DNA of 64,000 nt from Candidatus Chlorobium masyuteum (GCF_011601315.1 NZ_JAAORA010000001.1:62001-126000), one strand, 5' to 3'. Positions 1-8,530 are shown, counted from the first letter of the stretch. Notes: generated by a model from the letters alone, not told the origin. Translations and numbers: made by a program.

Positions 1-2171
1 TCAAGTCCGTTAGGTCGCACGCCGCTCAGTGCGGGATTTTTTGCAGCCATGCCCAGTAACTGATTACGGGCATTGATCAGCGCTTCATGGCCTTTGCCAT
101 TGCGGTCAAGAAGCTGGAAATCAAAACCGGAAGCATTGCCAAGCTCCATGACAGCGGGAGGATAAAAGGCAAAGATCATGGCATCCTTGACACTTGAAAG
201 GGCCGCCATGGTGCGTCCTGCTATTGAGGCGACAGCTTGCTCCTTATTTTTGCGCTCACTCCAATCTTTCAATTGTACGAAGCCCATGGCCGAGTTTTGT
301 CCCTGACCAGCAAAGCTGAAGCCTGTCACGCTGAAAACGCTTTCAACGACATCTTTTTCCTTGTTGAGCAGGTAATTTTCCATGACTTTCACACTTTGGA
401 GTGTCCGTTCCTTCGTCGCTCCGGATGGCGTGGATAGCTGAACGAACATGAACCCCTGGTCTTCTTCGGGCAAAAACGAGGTCGGAATACGCATGAAAAC
501 AACGCCCAGCAGCATCACAATCAGCATGAATGCCATCACAGAGCGTTTGACATTGCCGGTCATGAACCTCGCTCCGCTGATATAGCGTTCGCGGTTGCTG
601 TTGAACAAGCCGTTAAACCATGCAAAAAAACGTCCCAGGATACCACTGCCGTAATGATGCTCGTCCTTTTTCAGCGGCTTGAGGAGGCTGGCACAAAGAG
701 CCGGAGTCAGAATCAGGGCAACCAGAACCGAAAGAAGCATGGCCGAAACGATGGTGATCGAAAACTGGCGGTAAATCGTCCCGGTTGAGCCTTTAAAAAA
801 AGCCATCGGCACAAATACTGCCGAAAGCACAAGGGCTATTCCGATCAGTGCACTGGAGATCTGCTGCATCGATTTTCTGGTGGCCTCCAGAGGTGAGAGT
901 TGCTCCTCTTCCATAATACGCTCGACGTTTTCTACTACGACAATGGCATCATCAACCAGCAATCCGATAGCAAGCACCATGGCGAACATGGTGAGGGTGT
1001 TTATGGTGAACCCGAAGGCCGACATGACTCCAAAAGTCCCCAAAAGTACGACAGGTACGGCAATTGTCGGAACCAGAGTTGCCCGGAAGTTCTGCAGAAA
1101 CAGGTACATCACAAGAAATACAAGAATAATGGCTTCGAACAGGGTATGAACAACTCCTTCGATCGAGGTTTTGACAAAGGGCGTCGTATCGAACGGATAA
1201 ACGATTTTAACGCCCGGCGGCAGCAATCGCTTGAGCTCTTCCATCCTCGTTTTAACCAGGCCGGCCGTTTTCAGGGCATTGGCACCGGTCGCCAGCGTGA
1301 TGGCCATACCGCCTGCGGGTTTTCCGTTGAATCGTGAAGTCATGTCATAGTTTTGCACCCCCAGCTCGATGCGGGCGACATCGCGGAGGCGAACCTGGGA
1401 GCCATCAGTATTGACCTTGAGCATGATTTTCTCGAAATCCTCAACGCTTTTCAGGCGGGACTGGACGGTAATCGTTGCGTTCAGCTGTTGGCCGGGAACC
1501 GAAGGCGTTCCTCCCAGCTGACCGGCAGAAACGTCAGCGTTCTGGGCGCTTATTGCCGCCTTAACCTCGGCGATCGTAAGATTGTAACTGGTCAGTTTGT
1601 AGGGCTCAAGCCAGATGCGCATGGAGTATGGTTGACCAAACACCTGGATGTTTCCTACGCCGGGAACGCGGCTCAGCGGATCGAGTATTTTGGAGTTGAG
1701 AAAATCGTTCATGGTGAATTCATCAACGCGACCATCATCCGAGTAGACGCCGACAACCATCAGGAAGCCGGTGTCCCCCTTGGTAACATTGATCCCCTGT
1801 TGCTGGACCTGTTGCGGCAGGTTCGACATGACGGATTGCAACTTGTTCTGTACCTGAACCTGGGCAATATCGGGGTCGACTTCAGGCTCGAAGGTCAAGG
1901 TAATGGAGACATTACCGTTGGAGTCGCTGCCTGCGCTGAAATAACGGAGGTGGTCGAGGCCGGTCAGCGCCTGCTCAATAACCTGCGTCACGCTGTTTTC
2001 GACCGCTTTGGCAGAAGCTCCCGGATAGGAGGCGCTAATGTTGATGGTAGGCGCTGCGATACGGGGATACTGTTCAACAGGAAGGGTCTGTATGGCAATG
2101 AACCCTGCCAGCATGATGCAGATGGAGATAACCCACGCAAACACTGGTCGTTCAATGAAAAATCCGGACAT
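1..2171 (-). CDS. acrB: RND efflux inner-membrane transporter, AcrB/HAE1 family (C-terminus outside window)
   Basis: This is the proton-driven inner-membrane pump of a tripartite drug/solvent efflux system. About 723 residues are present, reading from an ATG at 2171 ([15 protein letters not shown]) toward the left edge. The family is usually about 1040 residues, so the last third is outside the window. The N-terminal start with [18 protein letters not shown] is the classic first transmembrane helix. The periplasmic porter segment follows, then a cluster of helices containing a [20 protein letters not shown] motif, which holds the two proton-relay aspartates of HAE1 pumps. It lies 25 bp after the adaptor gene in the same direction, so it is the last visible gene of a tetR-acrA-acrB operon. 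The substrate cannot be read from the sequence. Confidence 0.95.
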   Translation of the reverse strand, partial: MSGFFIERPVFAWVISICIMLAGFIAIQTLPVEQYPRIAAPTINISASYPGASAKAVENSVTQVIEQALTGLDHLRYFSAGSDSNGNVSITLTFEPEVDPDIAQVQVQNKLQSVMSNLPQQVQQQGINVTKGDTGFLMVVGVYSDDGRVDEFTMNDFLNSKILDPLSRVPGVGNIQVFGQPYSMRIWLEPYKLTSYNLTIAEVKAAISAQNADVSAGQLGGTPSVPGQQLNATITVQSRLKSVEDFEKIMLKVNTDGSQVRLRDVARIELGVQNYDMTSRFNGKPAGGMAITLATGANALKTAGLVKTRMEELKRLLPPGVKIVYPFDTTPFVKTSIEGVVHTLFEAIILVFLVMYLFLQNFRATLVPTIAVPVVLLGTFGVMSAFGFTINTLTMFAMVLAIGLLVDDAIVVVENVERIMEEEQLSPLEATRKSMQQISSALIGIALVLSAVFVPMAFFKGSTGTIYRQFSITIVSAMLLSVLVALILTPALCASLLKPLKKDEHHYGSGILGRFFAWFNGLFNSNRERYISGARFMTGNVKRSVMAFMLIVMLLGVVFMRIPTSFLPEEDQGFMFVQLSTPSGATKERTLQSVKVMENYLLNKEKDVVESVFSVTGFSFAGQGQNSAMGFVQLKDWSERKNKEQAVASIAGRTMAALSSVKDAMIFAFYPPAVMELGNASGFDFQLLDRNGKGHEALINARNQLLGMAAKNPALSGVRPNGL

Positions 2172-2196
2172 GAGATTGATTGCTTGAATGAAAAAA

Positions 2197-3351
2197 TTAT
2201 CTGGCAGGAACTGCCGGCTCGACAGCCTCTACTGTCTTGACCTTCATACCCGGCTGAATTTTCATGATACCTTCATAAACCACCTTCTCGCCAGCCCTGA
2301 GCCCGTTGCTGACAAGCCACTTGTCGCCGATGATTTCCGTTACGCCGATCGGACGCTGATTCACCGTGCCGTCTGTTCCGACGACCCAGACCGAAACCGA
2401 ACCGTCAACATTCCGGCTCACCGATTTCTGTGATACAAGAATAACCTGATCATCTTTCCATTGCTCCAGACGGGCATGGACAAACATGCCAGGGAGAAGC
2501 TCGTGGTCAAGATTGGGAAACAGCACCCGCAATAGAACCGTTCCGGTGCTCGGATTGATCGTAACATCCGAAAATTTCAGCGTACCGGGCTGGCCAACAG
2601 GTTTTCCGTTAACCAGAAGGCGGACGGGAGCAGTTAAACTACCCGATACCCCGCCCTTCATCTCCTGATGCTGCCTGCGCAGCAGCATCAGCTCTTCACT
2701 GGACTGGAAAACGTCTACATAGATCTGGTCAAGCTGCTGTACAACAGCCAAAGCCTCAGCCTGATTGGCATTGACCAGCGCTCCTTCCGTCACCTTCGAT
2801 TGCCCGATGCGTCCGGAAATCGGTGACATGACCCTGGTATAGTCAAGATTGATTTTTGCTGTCGAAACGTCAGACTTTGCAATAGCCACATCGGCTTTGG
2901 CCTGGGCAAGACCTGCCCTTGCATCATCATACTCCTGTTTACTCACCCCGCCGATTTTCACCAGCTCACCATAACGGGCAGCCTTCGCCTGGACCGACTT
3001 CACGGTTGCCTCGGCTTTGCCGAGGTTGGCCCGGGCGCTGTTATAGAGGGCCTGATAGGGTGCGGGGTCAATCTGATAGAGCTGCTGTCCCTGCATGACC
3101 ATACTGCCTTCCGCGAAGAGCCTCTTTGTGATGATGCCGCCGACCTGAGGGCGTATCTCCGCCACACGCACGGCCGAGGTTCGTCCCGGCAGGTCTTTGG
3201 TCAATACCACAGGTTCGCTCTTCATGGTGAGAACACTGACCTCCGGTTTAAAGCCGGATGCAGGGTTCTCACCGGTCGAACCTTTCTGCCAGAGGTACCA
3301 GGCGGCAAATGCGGCAACGATCAAGCCGGCTATGATATATGACCTTTTCAT
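2197..3351 (-). CDS. acrA: RND efflux periplasmic adaptor (membrane fusion protein), AcrA/MexA family
   Basis: This protein links the AcrB-type pump to an outer-membrane channel. Its 384 residues begin with one N-terminal hydrophobic segment (residues 4-20) as anchor or signal. A biotinyl-lipoyl half motif follows ([16 protein letters not shown]), then an alpha-helical hairpin rich in Ala and Lys (about 100-170), the second lipoyl half ([18 protein letters not shown]), and beta-barrel and membrane-proximal domains. The length is normal for the family. Its start codon overlaps the stop codon of the TetR gene (ATGA), which shows translational coupling. No dedicated TolC gene is next to it here, so it may share the TolC-like protein encoded at 36.0-37.3 kb or one outside the window. 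Confidence 0.94.
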   Translation of the reverse strand: MKRSYIIAGLIVAAFAAWYLWQKGSTGENPASGFKPEVSVLTMKSEPVVLTKDLPGRTSAVRVAEIRPQVGGIITKRLFAEGSMVMQGQQLYQIDPAPYQALYNSARANLGKAEATVKSVQAKAARYGELVKIGGVSKQEYDDARAGLAQAKADVAIAKSDVSTAKINLDYTRVMSPISGRIGQSKVTEGALVNANQAEALAVVQQLDQIYVDVFQSSEELMLLRRQHQEMKGGVSGSLTAPVRLLVNGKPVGQPGTLKFSDVTINPSTGTVLLRVLFPNLDHELLPGMFVHARLEQWKDDQVILVSQKSVSRNVDGSVSVWVVGTDGTVNQRPIGVTEIIGDKWLVSNGLRAGEKVVYEGIMKIQPGMKVKTVEAVEPAVPAR

Positions 3352-3947
3352 GATGGAGCTATTCCTTTATGTGAATTGTGTTTTGTTGGAGTTTGACTCT
3401 CTGGATGACTTGCATACATCGCCCGGATACCCTCCAGGAACGAAAAACGCTCCGCGCTGCTCCAGTTGACCAGACCGAACCATTCATGGCAATTGAATCC
3501 GATAAGGGCGAAATAGACTATGCGGGCGGCTTCGGGCTTCTCTCCGGCGGTCATGGCTTTCAGATCATGAATGGTCCACTCCCGCATCTTCTCCCGCAGA
3601 GCGACTTCACTTGACATTGAGGAGGATACCGCCATTGCAACAGCCCGTTCAATGTCATCCGGAGCTTGCTCCGCAAGCCTGATACGTGCGAACAGCTCAG
3701 GATGGGGCGTTTCGGCACATTCCCTGACAAGCTTTTCAATACGCTCTCTATCGCGTTGAAACTGGCGATCAAGCAGGGCCTCAAGGAGGGCTGTCTTGGA
3801 TTTGTAGTCATACACAACCCGGGATTTGCTTATTCCCGCCTCCCTGGCAACTGCGTCAATAGACAATCGCGATACCCCGAGTTTGACGACAACTCGCTCA
3901 ATGGCATCCAAAATATCGTGCGTGGCGACTCTCTTTGTTCTGGCCAT
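3348..3947 (-). CDS. TetR/AcrR-family transcriptional regulator
   Basis: This is a 199-residue repressor-type protein with an N-terminal helix-turn-helix (about residues 8-55, containing LSIDAVAREAGISKSRVVYDY) and a C-terminal ligand-sensing half of the TetR_C type. It is the first gene of the efflux operon and overlaps acrA by 4 bp, so it probably represses its own operon and is released by a pump substrate. A good Shine-Dalgarno sequence (GGGAGAAGG) precedes the ATG. The C-terminal tail after about residue 180 is polar and probably disordered. The function as local repressor is inferred from gene order. The inducer is unknown. Confidence 0.9.
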   Translation of the reverse strand: MARTKRVATHDILDAIERVVVKLGVSRLSIDAVAREAGISKSRVVYDYKSKTALLEALLDRQFQRDRERIEKLVRECAETPHPELFARIRLAEQAPDDIERAVAMAVSSSMSSEVALREKMREWTIHDLKAMTAGEKPEAARIVYFALIGFNCHEWFGLVNWSSAERFSFLEGIRAMYASHPESQTPTKHNSHKGIAPS

Positions 3948-3976
3948 GATACCTTCTCCCTGTAATGGTTGGCATC

Positions 3977-4005
3977 AATTTAAATACGATCGTTCTTTTA
4001 TGCAA
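3977..4005 (-). promoter_or_regulatory. sigma-70-like promoter of tetR-acrAB with palindromic centre
   Basis: On the minus strand a -35-like TTGCAT (4000-4005) and a -10-like TAAATT (3977-3982) are separated by exactly 17 bp. The spacer contains the palindromic core ACGATCGT (3987-3994), a plausible TetR operator placed where it would block RNA polymerase. Arms AAATAC and GTATTT flank it. The rest of the stretch from 4006 to 4255 has no gene I can support. Confidence 0.55.
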
Positions 4006-4280
4006 GTATTTACTTGAGAAATGAACAGTTCATGCTGCATCCATAATACAGATGTTGATCTCTATCCTCTCGTTTGCGGGTCACTCACTGTTGGAGATCG
4101 CTCCCTTGCTGCCACAGCGTCAATCGAACAATTGTATCGAATGCCCGGGACCTTGCGCCCAGGAAAAACAGTCCGGAAGGCACATAACACACTGCCATCA
4201 CATCGTTTTTTCTCTTTACCGAGCTGGGGCTCGGTGTGCACAGGGAAACAAAAGGTGTGCTGAAGGGGAAATAAAAAAAA

Positions 4281-4295
4281 CCTGCGGGTGGCAGG
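4281..4295 (-). terminator. rho-independent terminator, probably the original tRNA-Val terminator
   Basis: On the minus strand the hairpin CCTGC-CACCC-GCAGG is followed directly by eight T. It sits just beyond the tRNA 3' fragment at 4312-4351, where a terminator of the undisturbed tRNA-Val transcript would be. The A-run on the other side makes it workable in both directions, so it could also end transcription out of the island. Confidence 0.75.
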
Positions 4296-4311
4296 CTTTT
4301 TGGGGTATGAT

Positions 4312-4351
4312 GTGGACGATAGAAGATTCGAACTTCTGACCTCTACAGTGT
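4312..4351. repeat. att-like direct repeat 1 (copy of tRNA-Val 3' half)
   Basis: These forty bases are identical to 18238-18277, which cover the 3' half of tRNA-Val(GAC) from the anticodon loop to the 3' end, and identical to 8377-8416. Identity stops in the anticodon loop (TAAAT here, TCAAT in the tRNA). This is the usual crossover region of tyrosine recombinases that use tRNA genes. It marks the outer (left) edge of the island. Confidence 0.9.
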
Positions 4352-4472
4352 AAATCTCATAACGAGGCTATATGCCATTGATGTAAAAAGAGTCACAAGC
4401 CTATTAAAATTTTCGCGTAACATACGTGTAACAAAAATTTTATCACTATCGATCAAGAAATATAAACAACGA

Positions 4473-5411
4473 TTATGCTCCCACCTCTGGTTTTTCATGA
4501 CTACTCCGCCATGAATCCGGAGCAATCCAATTGTCCTGAAAAAATCGCTTTGCCCTGAGTGCTTCCAAAGCTGGAGATAGAAATACCTGCACCTGCTTCA
4601 CCACATCAGCAAACGAGGCCGGCAGGTATTCAAGACCAATACGTTTTCTGAAGGTATTCCATTGCACCTGCTTCTCCTCAATGAAATCTCCGGAAAAGAT
4701 TTCTTTCATCTGGACGAGCGTTGTTCCCCGTTGCGCAAACGTCTGCCTGATGGCTTCTGCGAGACTGGCACCTTCGAAATCATACTGGCGTGAGAGCATC
4801 CAGATATCATAGAAATCTTTCATCCTGCTGTTGAGGATGCCCAGCTTGGCCATCACCTCAAACTTTTCGGCAATCATGCTTTCCCTGCTGTAACAGTAAA
4901 GTTCAGCCTGAGGGAAATTCAGCAATGATGGTAACGATTCCTGTACTGGATCAGGGTAGACCTTGTCTCCAAATCCAATATCAAGCTGGATAGTCAGTCG
5001 GGCGGTATCGAGATCACCGCGAAATCGTATGCGCAATCCTTCATAGTCCGCATCTTCCGTTATCGGCTCAACGGTGATTGATTCCGGATCGAAAACGATC
5101 CCGTCTCCTTGTTTTTCAACGGCTAAAACCTGATGGATAATGGTCGTGATACTCTCCGGGGCGTTTCCTGTTTTGCCGAGCATATCGATATCCATTGTCG
5201 GTCTTGCCAAGGGAGCATGCCAGACCCTGAGCAACAATGCCCCCTTGAGAATGAAACGATCTGCGAATGAGGAAACCGACAGACGGTAGAGAAAGCGCTC
5301 CATGGCATAGTATTGCAACAGCTCCTGAAAAGGCCTGTTTTCCTGTCGCGCCTTGTTCAACAGCCTTTTCCTGACCGAGGCTCCGATATTTTTGATCGCT
5401 TTTGCGCTCAC
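4473..5411 (-). CDS. abiEii: AbiEii nucleotidyltransferase toxin (type IV toxin-antitoxin, abortive infection)
   Basis: This is the toxin of an AbiE system. Family members are nucleotidyltransferases that stall growth, and some modify tRNA 3' ends. The protein has 312 residues when started at the GTG at 5411, whose GTGA overlaps the stop codon of the antitoxin gene. I prefer this start to an upstream in-frame ATG at 5456. Motif I is KGALLLRVW followed by RPTMDIDM, giving the G...DxD signature. Motif II is QLDIGFGD. The later motif IAEKFEVMAKLG leads into NSRMKDFYDIWML, which carries the conserved Lys and Asp residues. Length and all motifs are complete, so it looks functional. The 3' end runs into the direct repeat at the island edge. 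Confidence 0.9.
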   Translation of the reverse strand: MSAKAIKNIGASVRKRLLNKARQENRPFQELLQYYAMERFLYRLSVSSFADRFILKGALLLRVWHAPLARPTMDIDMLGKTGNAPESITTIIHQVLAVEKQGDGIVFDPESITVEPITEDADYEGLRIRFRGDLDTARLTIQLDIGFGDKVYPDPVQESLPSLLNFPQAELYCYSRESMIAEKFEVMAKLGILNSRMKDFYDIWMLSRQYDFEGASLAEAIRQTFAQRGTTLVQMKEIFSGDFIEEKQVQWNTFRKRIGLEYLPASFADVVKQVQVFLSPALEALRAKRFFQDNWIAPDSWRSSHEKPEVGA

Positions 5412-6019
5412 AGCGTTGCCTCCAGATATGGTTTCATGACCGAGGCAACACGGCACACCTCTGCATACTGCATGAGTGCATGCAGATCCTTGTGCTTTCT
5501 CTGCTGATACCGTTTGAGCGCTTCGAGCACGATATCCATCCCGATCCTGTTACGGAATTTGAAGCAGTCTACAAGCGTTTTTTCCGGACTGTAGATCTTC
5601 ACCGAAACACCATCGAGCTGATGCGTTTCAATACCGATCTTGAAACAAGAGGGTGAAAACCGGAAAACCGTAACCGGAGGATACTCGATTCTTGGTTGTT
5701 CGGCACCTTTTTCAAGCGCAAGAGATACGCTGTGCGGAACCTGGGTGGTCATCTCGTGGAAGGAGAGTGCCGAAACCAGGCAAAGTACACCATTCGGAAC
5801 CCTCAGTGCAACGGTGACAAGATCAGGATATTCGAGCTTCTTCCACCCTTTGAGCTGGTAAAGCCCTCGAGAAAGCTCTTCAAGCTCACCGCTGTCACGA
5901 AGACTGTAAAGCGTCCGGGGATGAATACCAAGATTGATCGCTTCCCGGGTCCGGATGAGGCCTCCCTGGGCAAGAATAAGAGCTTTGGCCTTATCTGCAA
6001 CTGTACTTTGTTGTGACAT
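5408..6019 (-). CDS. abiEi: AbiEi antitoxin and transcriptional autoregulator
   Basis: This is the antitoxin of the AbiE pair, 203 residues. The N-terminal winged-helix domain (about 7-60: AKALILAQGGLIRTREAINLG, then RTLYSLRDSGELEELSRGLYQL) is typical of AbiEi proteins, which bind inverted repeats upstream of their own operon. The C-terminal antitoxin domain (about 75-200) contains the usual YSPEKTLVDCFKFRNRIG motif. It comes first in the operon and overlaps the toxin gene by 4 bp. A spaced promoter with an inverted repeat lies directly upstream (6037-6084). The pair is intact, unlike the other toxin-antitoxin genes nearby. Confidence 0.9.
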   Translation of the reverse strand: MSQQSTVADKAKALILAQGGLIRTREAINLGIHPRTLYSLRDSGELEELSRGLYQLKGWKKLEYPDLVTVALRVPNGVLCLVSALSFHEMTTQVPHSVSLALEKGAEQPRIEYPPVTVFRFSPSCFKIGIETHQLDGVSVKIYSPEKTLVDCFKFRNRIGMDIVLEALKRYQQRKHKDLHALMQYAEVCRVASVMKPYLEATL

Positions 6020-6036
6020 TTTTCATGCGGATAGAA

Positions 6037-6084
6037 ATACCATACATTATGCATAAGTATAGGTATATTTATCCTAACCAACAA
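6037..6084 (-). promoter_or_regulatory. abiE promoter with inverted-repeat operator
   Basis: On the minus strand TTGTTG (6079-6084) and TATACT (6056-6061) are 17 bp apart, a good sigma-70-like promoter. The -10 box overlaps one arm of an inverted repeat, ATACCATAC (6037-6045) against GTATAGGTAT (6057-6066), which has one extra base. This is the arrangement expected for autorepression by AbiEi. From 6085 to 6281 I see no other feature. Confidence 0.6.
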
Positions 6085-6281
6085 TAGACCAGAGAAGTAT
6101 CGAAAAAGGCTGAGGAAAATTTTTACCACTCGTTCCTCGAGCTTTCAGCGACTTTTGAGCTATTCACTGCAAATTGCCTGAACTGGCTGAACAACATTGT
6201 GTTGTTATTGCGAACCCGTATCGTTACAAGTGGAGCCAAGGTCTCCCGTCACAGTATCATCAACCTCAACTTTAAGTACTG

Positions 6282-7070
6282 ATGCTTTTCAGAGTCATGT
6301 CCGACATCCATAACGAATTCTGTCGAGAAGAGAGCAGCGAGGACTGGCAGGTTCCGGAACTTGCCGAAGACAATGAATCCGTGCTCATCCTTGCTGGAGA
6401 TATCGGGCTGCTGAGCAGAAAACAGACATGGTTCGGTTTTCTTTCGCAGTGCTCAAAGCAGTTCAGAGACGTTTTCGTCATTGAGGGCAATCATGAATGG
6501 TATCACGGCAACATCGAGAAGCACTCCTGGCAGAACGTCATCGCCGAGCATGGATTTCACAACGTACAGACAGGGACGCTCATTTTGGAGGAAGAGAAAA
6601 TCGCCATCATCGGTACCACTCTCTGGACAGACTTTTTTGGCGGCAACCCCATCACCATGTTCGATGTCAGTCAGGGCCTGAATGACTATCGGCTGATAAA
6701 AGTCGGAGCCGATTATCACCGGTTAGGGCCGGAGTACCTTCTCGCTCTTCATCACAAGCAAAAAAAAAGGCTTTTTGAAGATGTCGATCACTATACAGGA
6801 CTCGGATACACCGTGATTGTGGTAACCCATCACCACCCGTCGCTGCAAGGCATTGCCCCTTGTTACAGGAATGATCTCCTGAATGCGGCATATGTGTCAG
6901 ACCTTGAAAAAGAGGTGTTCTCCCATAAAATAGACTACTGGATCTGTGGTCACTGCCATACCGCAATGGAGTATTCAATTGGCGAGACCAGAGTGATCTG
7001 CAACCCCAAAGGATATCCTCACGAATACGGCAACGGTTTCGATCCGCTCAAAACTCTTAACGTTCAGTGA
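6282..7070 (+). CDS. calcineurin-like metallophosphoesterase
   Basis: The protein has 262 residues with the full set of metallophosphoesterase motifs: DIH (residues 8-10), GDIG (about 39), GNHEWY (about 69), HHHP (about 184) and GHCHT (about 223). These bind two metals and hydrolyse phosphoester bonds. The substrate cannot be read; relatives include nucleases and nucleotide phosphodiesterases. It is the only plus-strand gene in this island segment and is not in an operon. Its 3' end sits where the neighbouring AbiEi-like gene is cut off, so its arrival may have truncated that gene. No strong ribosome binding site precedes the ATG. Confidence 0.85.
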   Translation: MLFRVMSDIHNEFCREESSEDWQVPELAEDNESVLILAGDIGLLSRKQTWFGFLSQCSKQFRDVFVIEGNHEWYHGNIEKHSWQNVIAEHGFHNVQTGTLILEEEKIAIIGTTLWTDFFGGNPITMFDVSQGLNDYRLIKVGADYHRLGPEYLLALHHKQKKRLFEDVDHYTGLGYTVIVVTHHHPSLQGIAPCYRNDLLNAAYVSDLEKEVFSHKIDYWICGHCHTAMEYSIGETRVICNPKGYPHEYGNGFDPLKTLNVQ

Positions 7071-7107
7071 TTTAGCATTTGGAGATTGTAGCAGTTATCG
7101 ACCCCTT

Positions 7108-7320
7108 TTATAAGATCAGCCACCAACGGCAATGCAGAGGAATTCCGGTAATTTCCGGTGAAACGGCATACAGCCCCTTCTTGATGGGCAACAGCAACCC
7201 ATCGGCAATCAGACGGACAATCTTGTCGTTCGGAGAACGATATTCACCAAGAATCGAAAGCAGTGTGCTATGGGTTAACGGCACACCACCGAACACCTTG
7301 AGCTTCTTTTCGAGTTGCAT
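7108..7320 (-). pseudogene. truncated AbiEi-like antitoxin / winged-helix remnant
   Basis: About 70 residues are left from the ATG at 7320 (MQLEKKLKVFGGVPLTHSTL). They match the winged-helix N-terminal domain of AbiEi-type antitoxins, ending with the typical DGLLLPIKKGLYAV wing. The C-terminal antitoxin domain and any toxin partner are missing, and the frame ends beside the metallophosphoesterase gene. The open frame extends upstream to 7425, but that part runs straight through a perfect inverted repeat that looks like an operator, so I place the start at 7320. A stand-alone DNA-binding protein is possible but less likely than a remnant. Confidence 0.55.
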
Positions 7321-7334
7321 GATGAAGTCATTTT

Positions 7335-7377
7335 TTTTGCATAGATAATCGACTAATAATCGATTATCTATGCAAAA
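7335..7377. promoter_or_regulatory. perfect 18-bp inverted repeat (7-bp spacer)
   Basis: The arms 7335-7352 (TTTTGCATAGATAATCGA) and 7360-7377 are exact reverse complements around CTAATAA. The repeat ends 15 bp upstream of the proposed start of the truncated AbiEi-like gene. AbiEi proteins bind inverted repeats in their own promoters, so an autoregulatory operator is the simplest reading. A DNA hairpin or a small mobile-element end is an alternative. From 7378 to 7575 I see no other feature. Confidence 0.6.
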
Positions 7378-7575
7378 CTGCTTTTCCAGAAGCAGATGGA
7401 TTGAGTATTCCGGGCTAACATCCATGAATCAGTCTAATAAAGCAACACATTTCGTTACTATAACCAATTGATTCATTGCGAAAATGCTGTCGCTGGAGCA
7501 GAACCGGCGCTTTGGTAGCGCAAAACGTGAAGGTTTAATAGTGTAGCTACAAATGATATGAACAAAAAAACGGAG

Positions 7576-7617
7576 CAGGATAAGATTATTCAAGAATCAA
7601 GGGGTGCTCTTATCCTG
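7576..7617 (-). terminator. terminator at the end of higA
   Basis: CAGGATAAG (7576-7584) and CTTATCCTG (7609-7617) form a 9-bp stem around a 24-nt loop. On the minus strand it is followed by CTCCG and a run of seven T. The right arm overlaps the higA stop codon. An A-run/T-run on both sides makes it usable in both directions. Confidence 0.65.
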
Positions 7618-7927
7618 TTTTTTTGGGGACGAGTTTGATCTCAAGCTCGCAACCAACTGCTTCTGCATATTTCCTGAGCGTGGTTATTGAGGGAATATGT
7701 TTTCCTCCTGACTCCAGCCGGGACACCGCGCTTTTTGTTGTTCCGATTTTTTTAGCAATCGACTCCTGAGTCAACCCCGATTGCTGGCGCGCAAGAAGCA
7801 GCTCCCTTACAAGGGCATAGGTAGGAGCCAAAGCCTCGTATTCCTTCCGGAACTCCTCATCCTTGTTAGCTTCACGAAGGAACTCCTTGTGGTTGTGAGA
7901 AACCGGTTTATAGGTCAGTTTATCCAT
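7610..7927 (-). CDS. HigA-type antitoxin, XRE family helix-turn-helix
   Basis: The protein has 105 residues from the ATG at 7927 (MDKLTYKPVSHNHKEFLREA). The XRE helix-turn-helix occupies about residues 40-95: LLLARQQSGLTQESIAKKIGTTKSAVSRLE, followed by GKHIPSITTLRKYAEAVG. It is the antitoxin and operon repressor of a HigBA/Gp49-type pair. Its start overlaps the original end of the toxin frame by 8 bp (ATGGATAA), which fixes the start and shows the ancestral operon. An intact antitoxin behind a broken toxin would still be able to regulate or to neutralise related toxins elsewhere. Confidence 0.85.
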   Translation of the reverse strand: MDKLTYKPVSHNHKEFLREANKDEEFRKEYEALAPTYALVRELLLARQQSGLTQESIAKKIGTTKSAVSRLESGGKHIPSITTLRKYAEAVGCELEIKLVPKKTG

Positions 7928-8245
7928 GATCAACATCTTTCATGCGTTTCAAAGCTATAGTTAGTTCTCGTTTTGGTGTAGCCTGCGTCTTTTTGATAAA
8001 TGCGTGAAGAATCACGATACGTTTATCCTTCAAGAAACAGTAAAAGGATCTGCCGATTCCATCATTTCCCGTGCCCTGAGTTCAAAAAGACCACTGCCCA
8101 TGGCTTTTGAATGGGGCATTCTCAGGTCGGGCCCGAACTCCATCAACAACTCTATCAGTCGAGCATAGTCTGCCCGAATAGTTGACGGCCAACGGGAAAT
8201 ATCCTCTTTGATCCGGGAATGAAAATATTCGATATCGTAACCCAT
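7920..8245 (-). pseudogene. HigB / phage Gp49-like toxin, frameshifted
   Basis: Reading from the ATG at 8245 (MGYDIEYFHSRIKEDISRWP) the frame gives the HigB/RelE-like sequence LRMPHSKAMGSGLFELRAR. It then runs off frame at about 8068-8070 and stops at 8030. In the next frame the rest of the family sequence continues without a break (GNDGIGRSFYCFLKDKRIVI, then LHAFIKKTQATPKRELTIAL) to a TAA at 7920. Restoring one G in the GGG run rejoins the two halves. A single-base deletion is therefore the most economical explanation. A sequencing error or programmed slippage cannot be excluded. Confidence 0.85.
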
Positions 8246-8319
8246 AAAGCGCAAGTTAGCGTTTATGGTAACTACCTGCAAGCTTTTTCATTAGGCGGAC
8301 AGATGAGCTTCAAAACAGG

Positions 8320-8530
8320 AGCTGCTGAAGGGGGAATAAAAAAAGCCTGCGGTTGGCAGGCTTTGAGGGGTGATATGTGGACGATAGAAGATTCGAACTT
8401 CTGACCTCTACAGTGTAAATATCATACTGAGGCTATATGCTATTAATATAAAAGGAGTTACTTGCCTATAAAAATTTTCGCGTAACATATGCGTAACAAA
8501 ATTTTTATCAAAATCTATGAATAAAAATAA
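8320..8530. repeat. about 205-bp imperfect direct repeat, copy 2 (middle junction)
   Basis: This is the second copy of the junction sequence at 4256-4460. It includes a terminator hairpin (CCTGC 8346-8350, GCAGG 8356-8360, followed by seven T on the minus strand), the 40-bp tRNA fragment 8377-8416, and AT-rich sequence with CGTAACA and GCGTAACA (near 8482 and 8493). A tRNA-type terminator at an internal junction means that sequence originally flanking the tRNA has been duplicated along with the element end. Confidence 0.8.
8377..8416. repeat. att-like direct repeat 2 (copy of tRNA-Val 3' half)
   Basis: This copy is identical over 40 bp to 4312-4351 and to the tRNA-Val 3' half at 18238-18277. 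It divides the island into two segments. Confidence 0.9.

Larger units (their letters stand above)
4256..4460. repeat. about 205-bp imperfect direct repeat, copy 1 (island junction)
   Basis: This stretch matches 8320-8530 over nearly its whole length. In order it contains a GCTGAAGGGG-type lead-in, a terminator hairpin, the perfect 40-bp tRNA-Val 3' fragment, and about 110 bp of AT-rich sequence with a repeated motif CGTAACA (near 4419 and 4429). The two copies differ at scattered positions, so the duplication is not recent. I read it as the shared end of two related integrated elements. The CGTAACA motifs may be integrase arm sites, which is inference. Confidence 0.8.
4352..8376. mobile_element. 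tRNA-Val island, segment A (4.0 kb, toxin-antitoxin cargo, no integrase)
   Basis: The segment lies between att-like repeats 4312-4351 and 8377-8416. It carries an AbiEi/AbiEii pair, a metallophosphoesterase, a truncated AbiEi-like gene and a HigB(frameshifted)/HigA pair. No recombinase, relaxase or phage structural gene is visible, so it is a passive remnant or is mobilised in trans. The bounds come from the repeats, and element status is inferred. Confidence 0.65.

Noticed and set aside
1353-2240. 295-residue plus-strand open frame opposite the efflux pump gene
   Set aside because: It lies wholly on the other strand of acrB, which has clear RND family sequence; a shadow frame.
4343-4525. 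60-residue open frame at the island edge
   Set aside because: It runs through the direct repeat and the tRNA fragment, so it is an accident of the repeat sequence.
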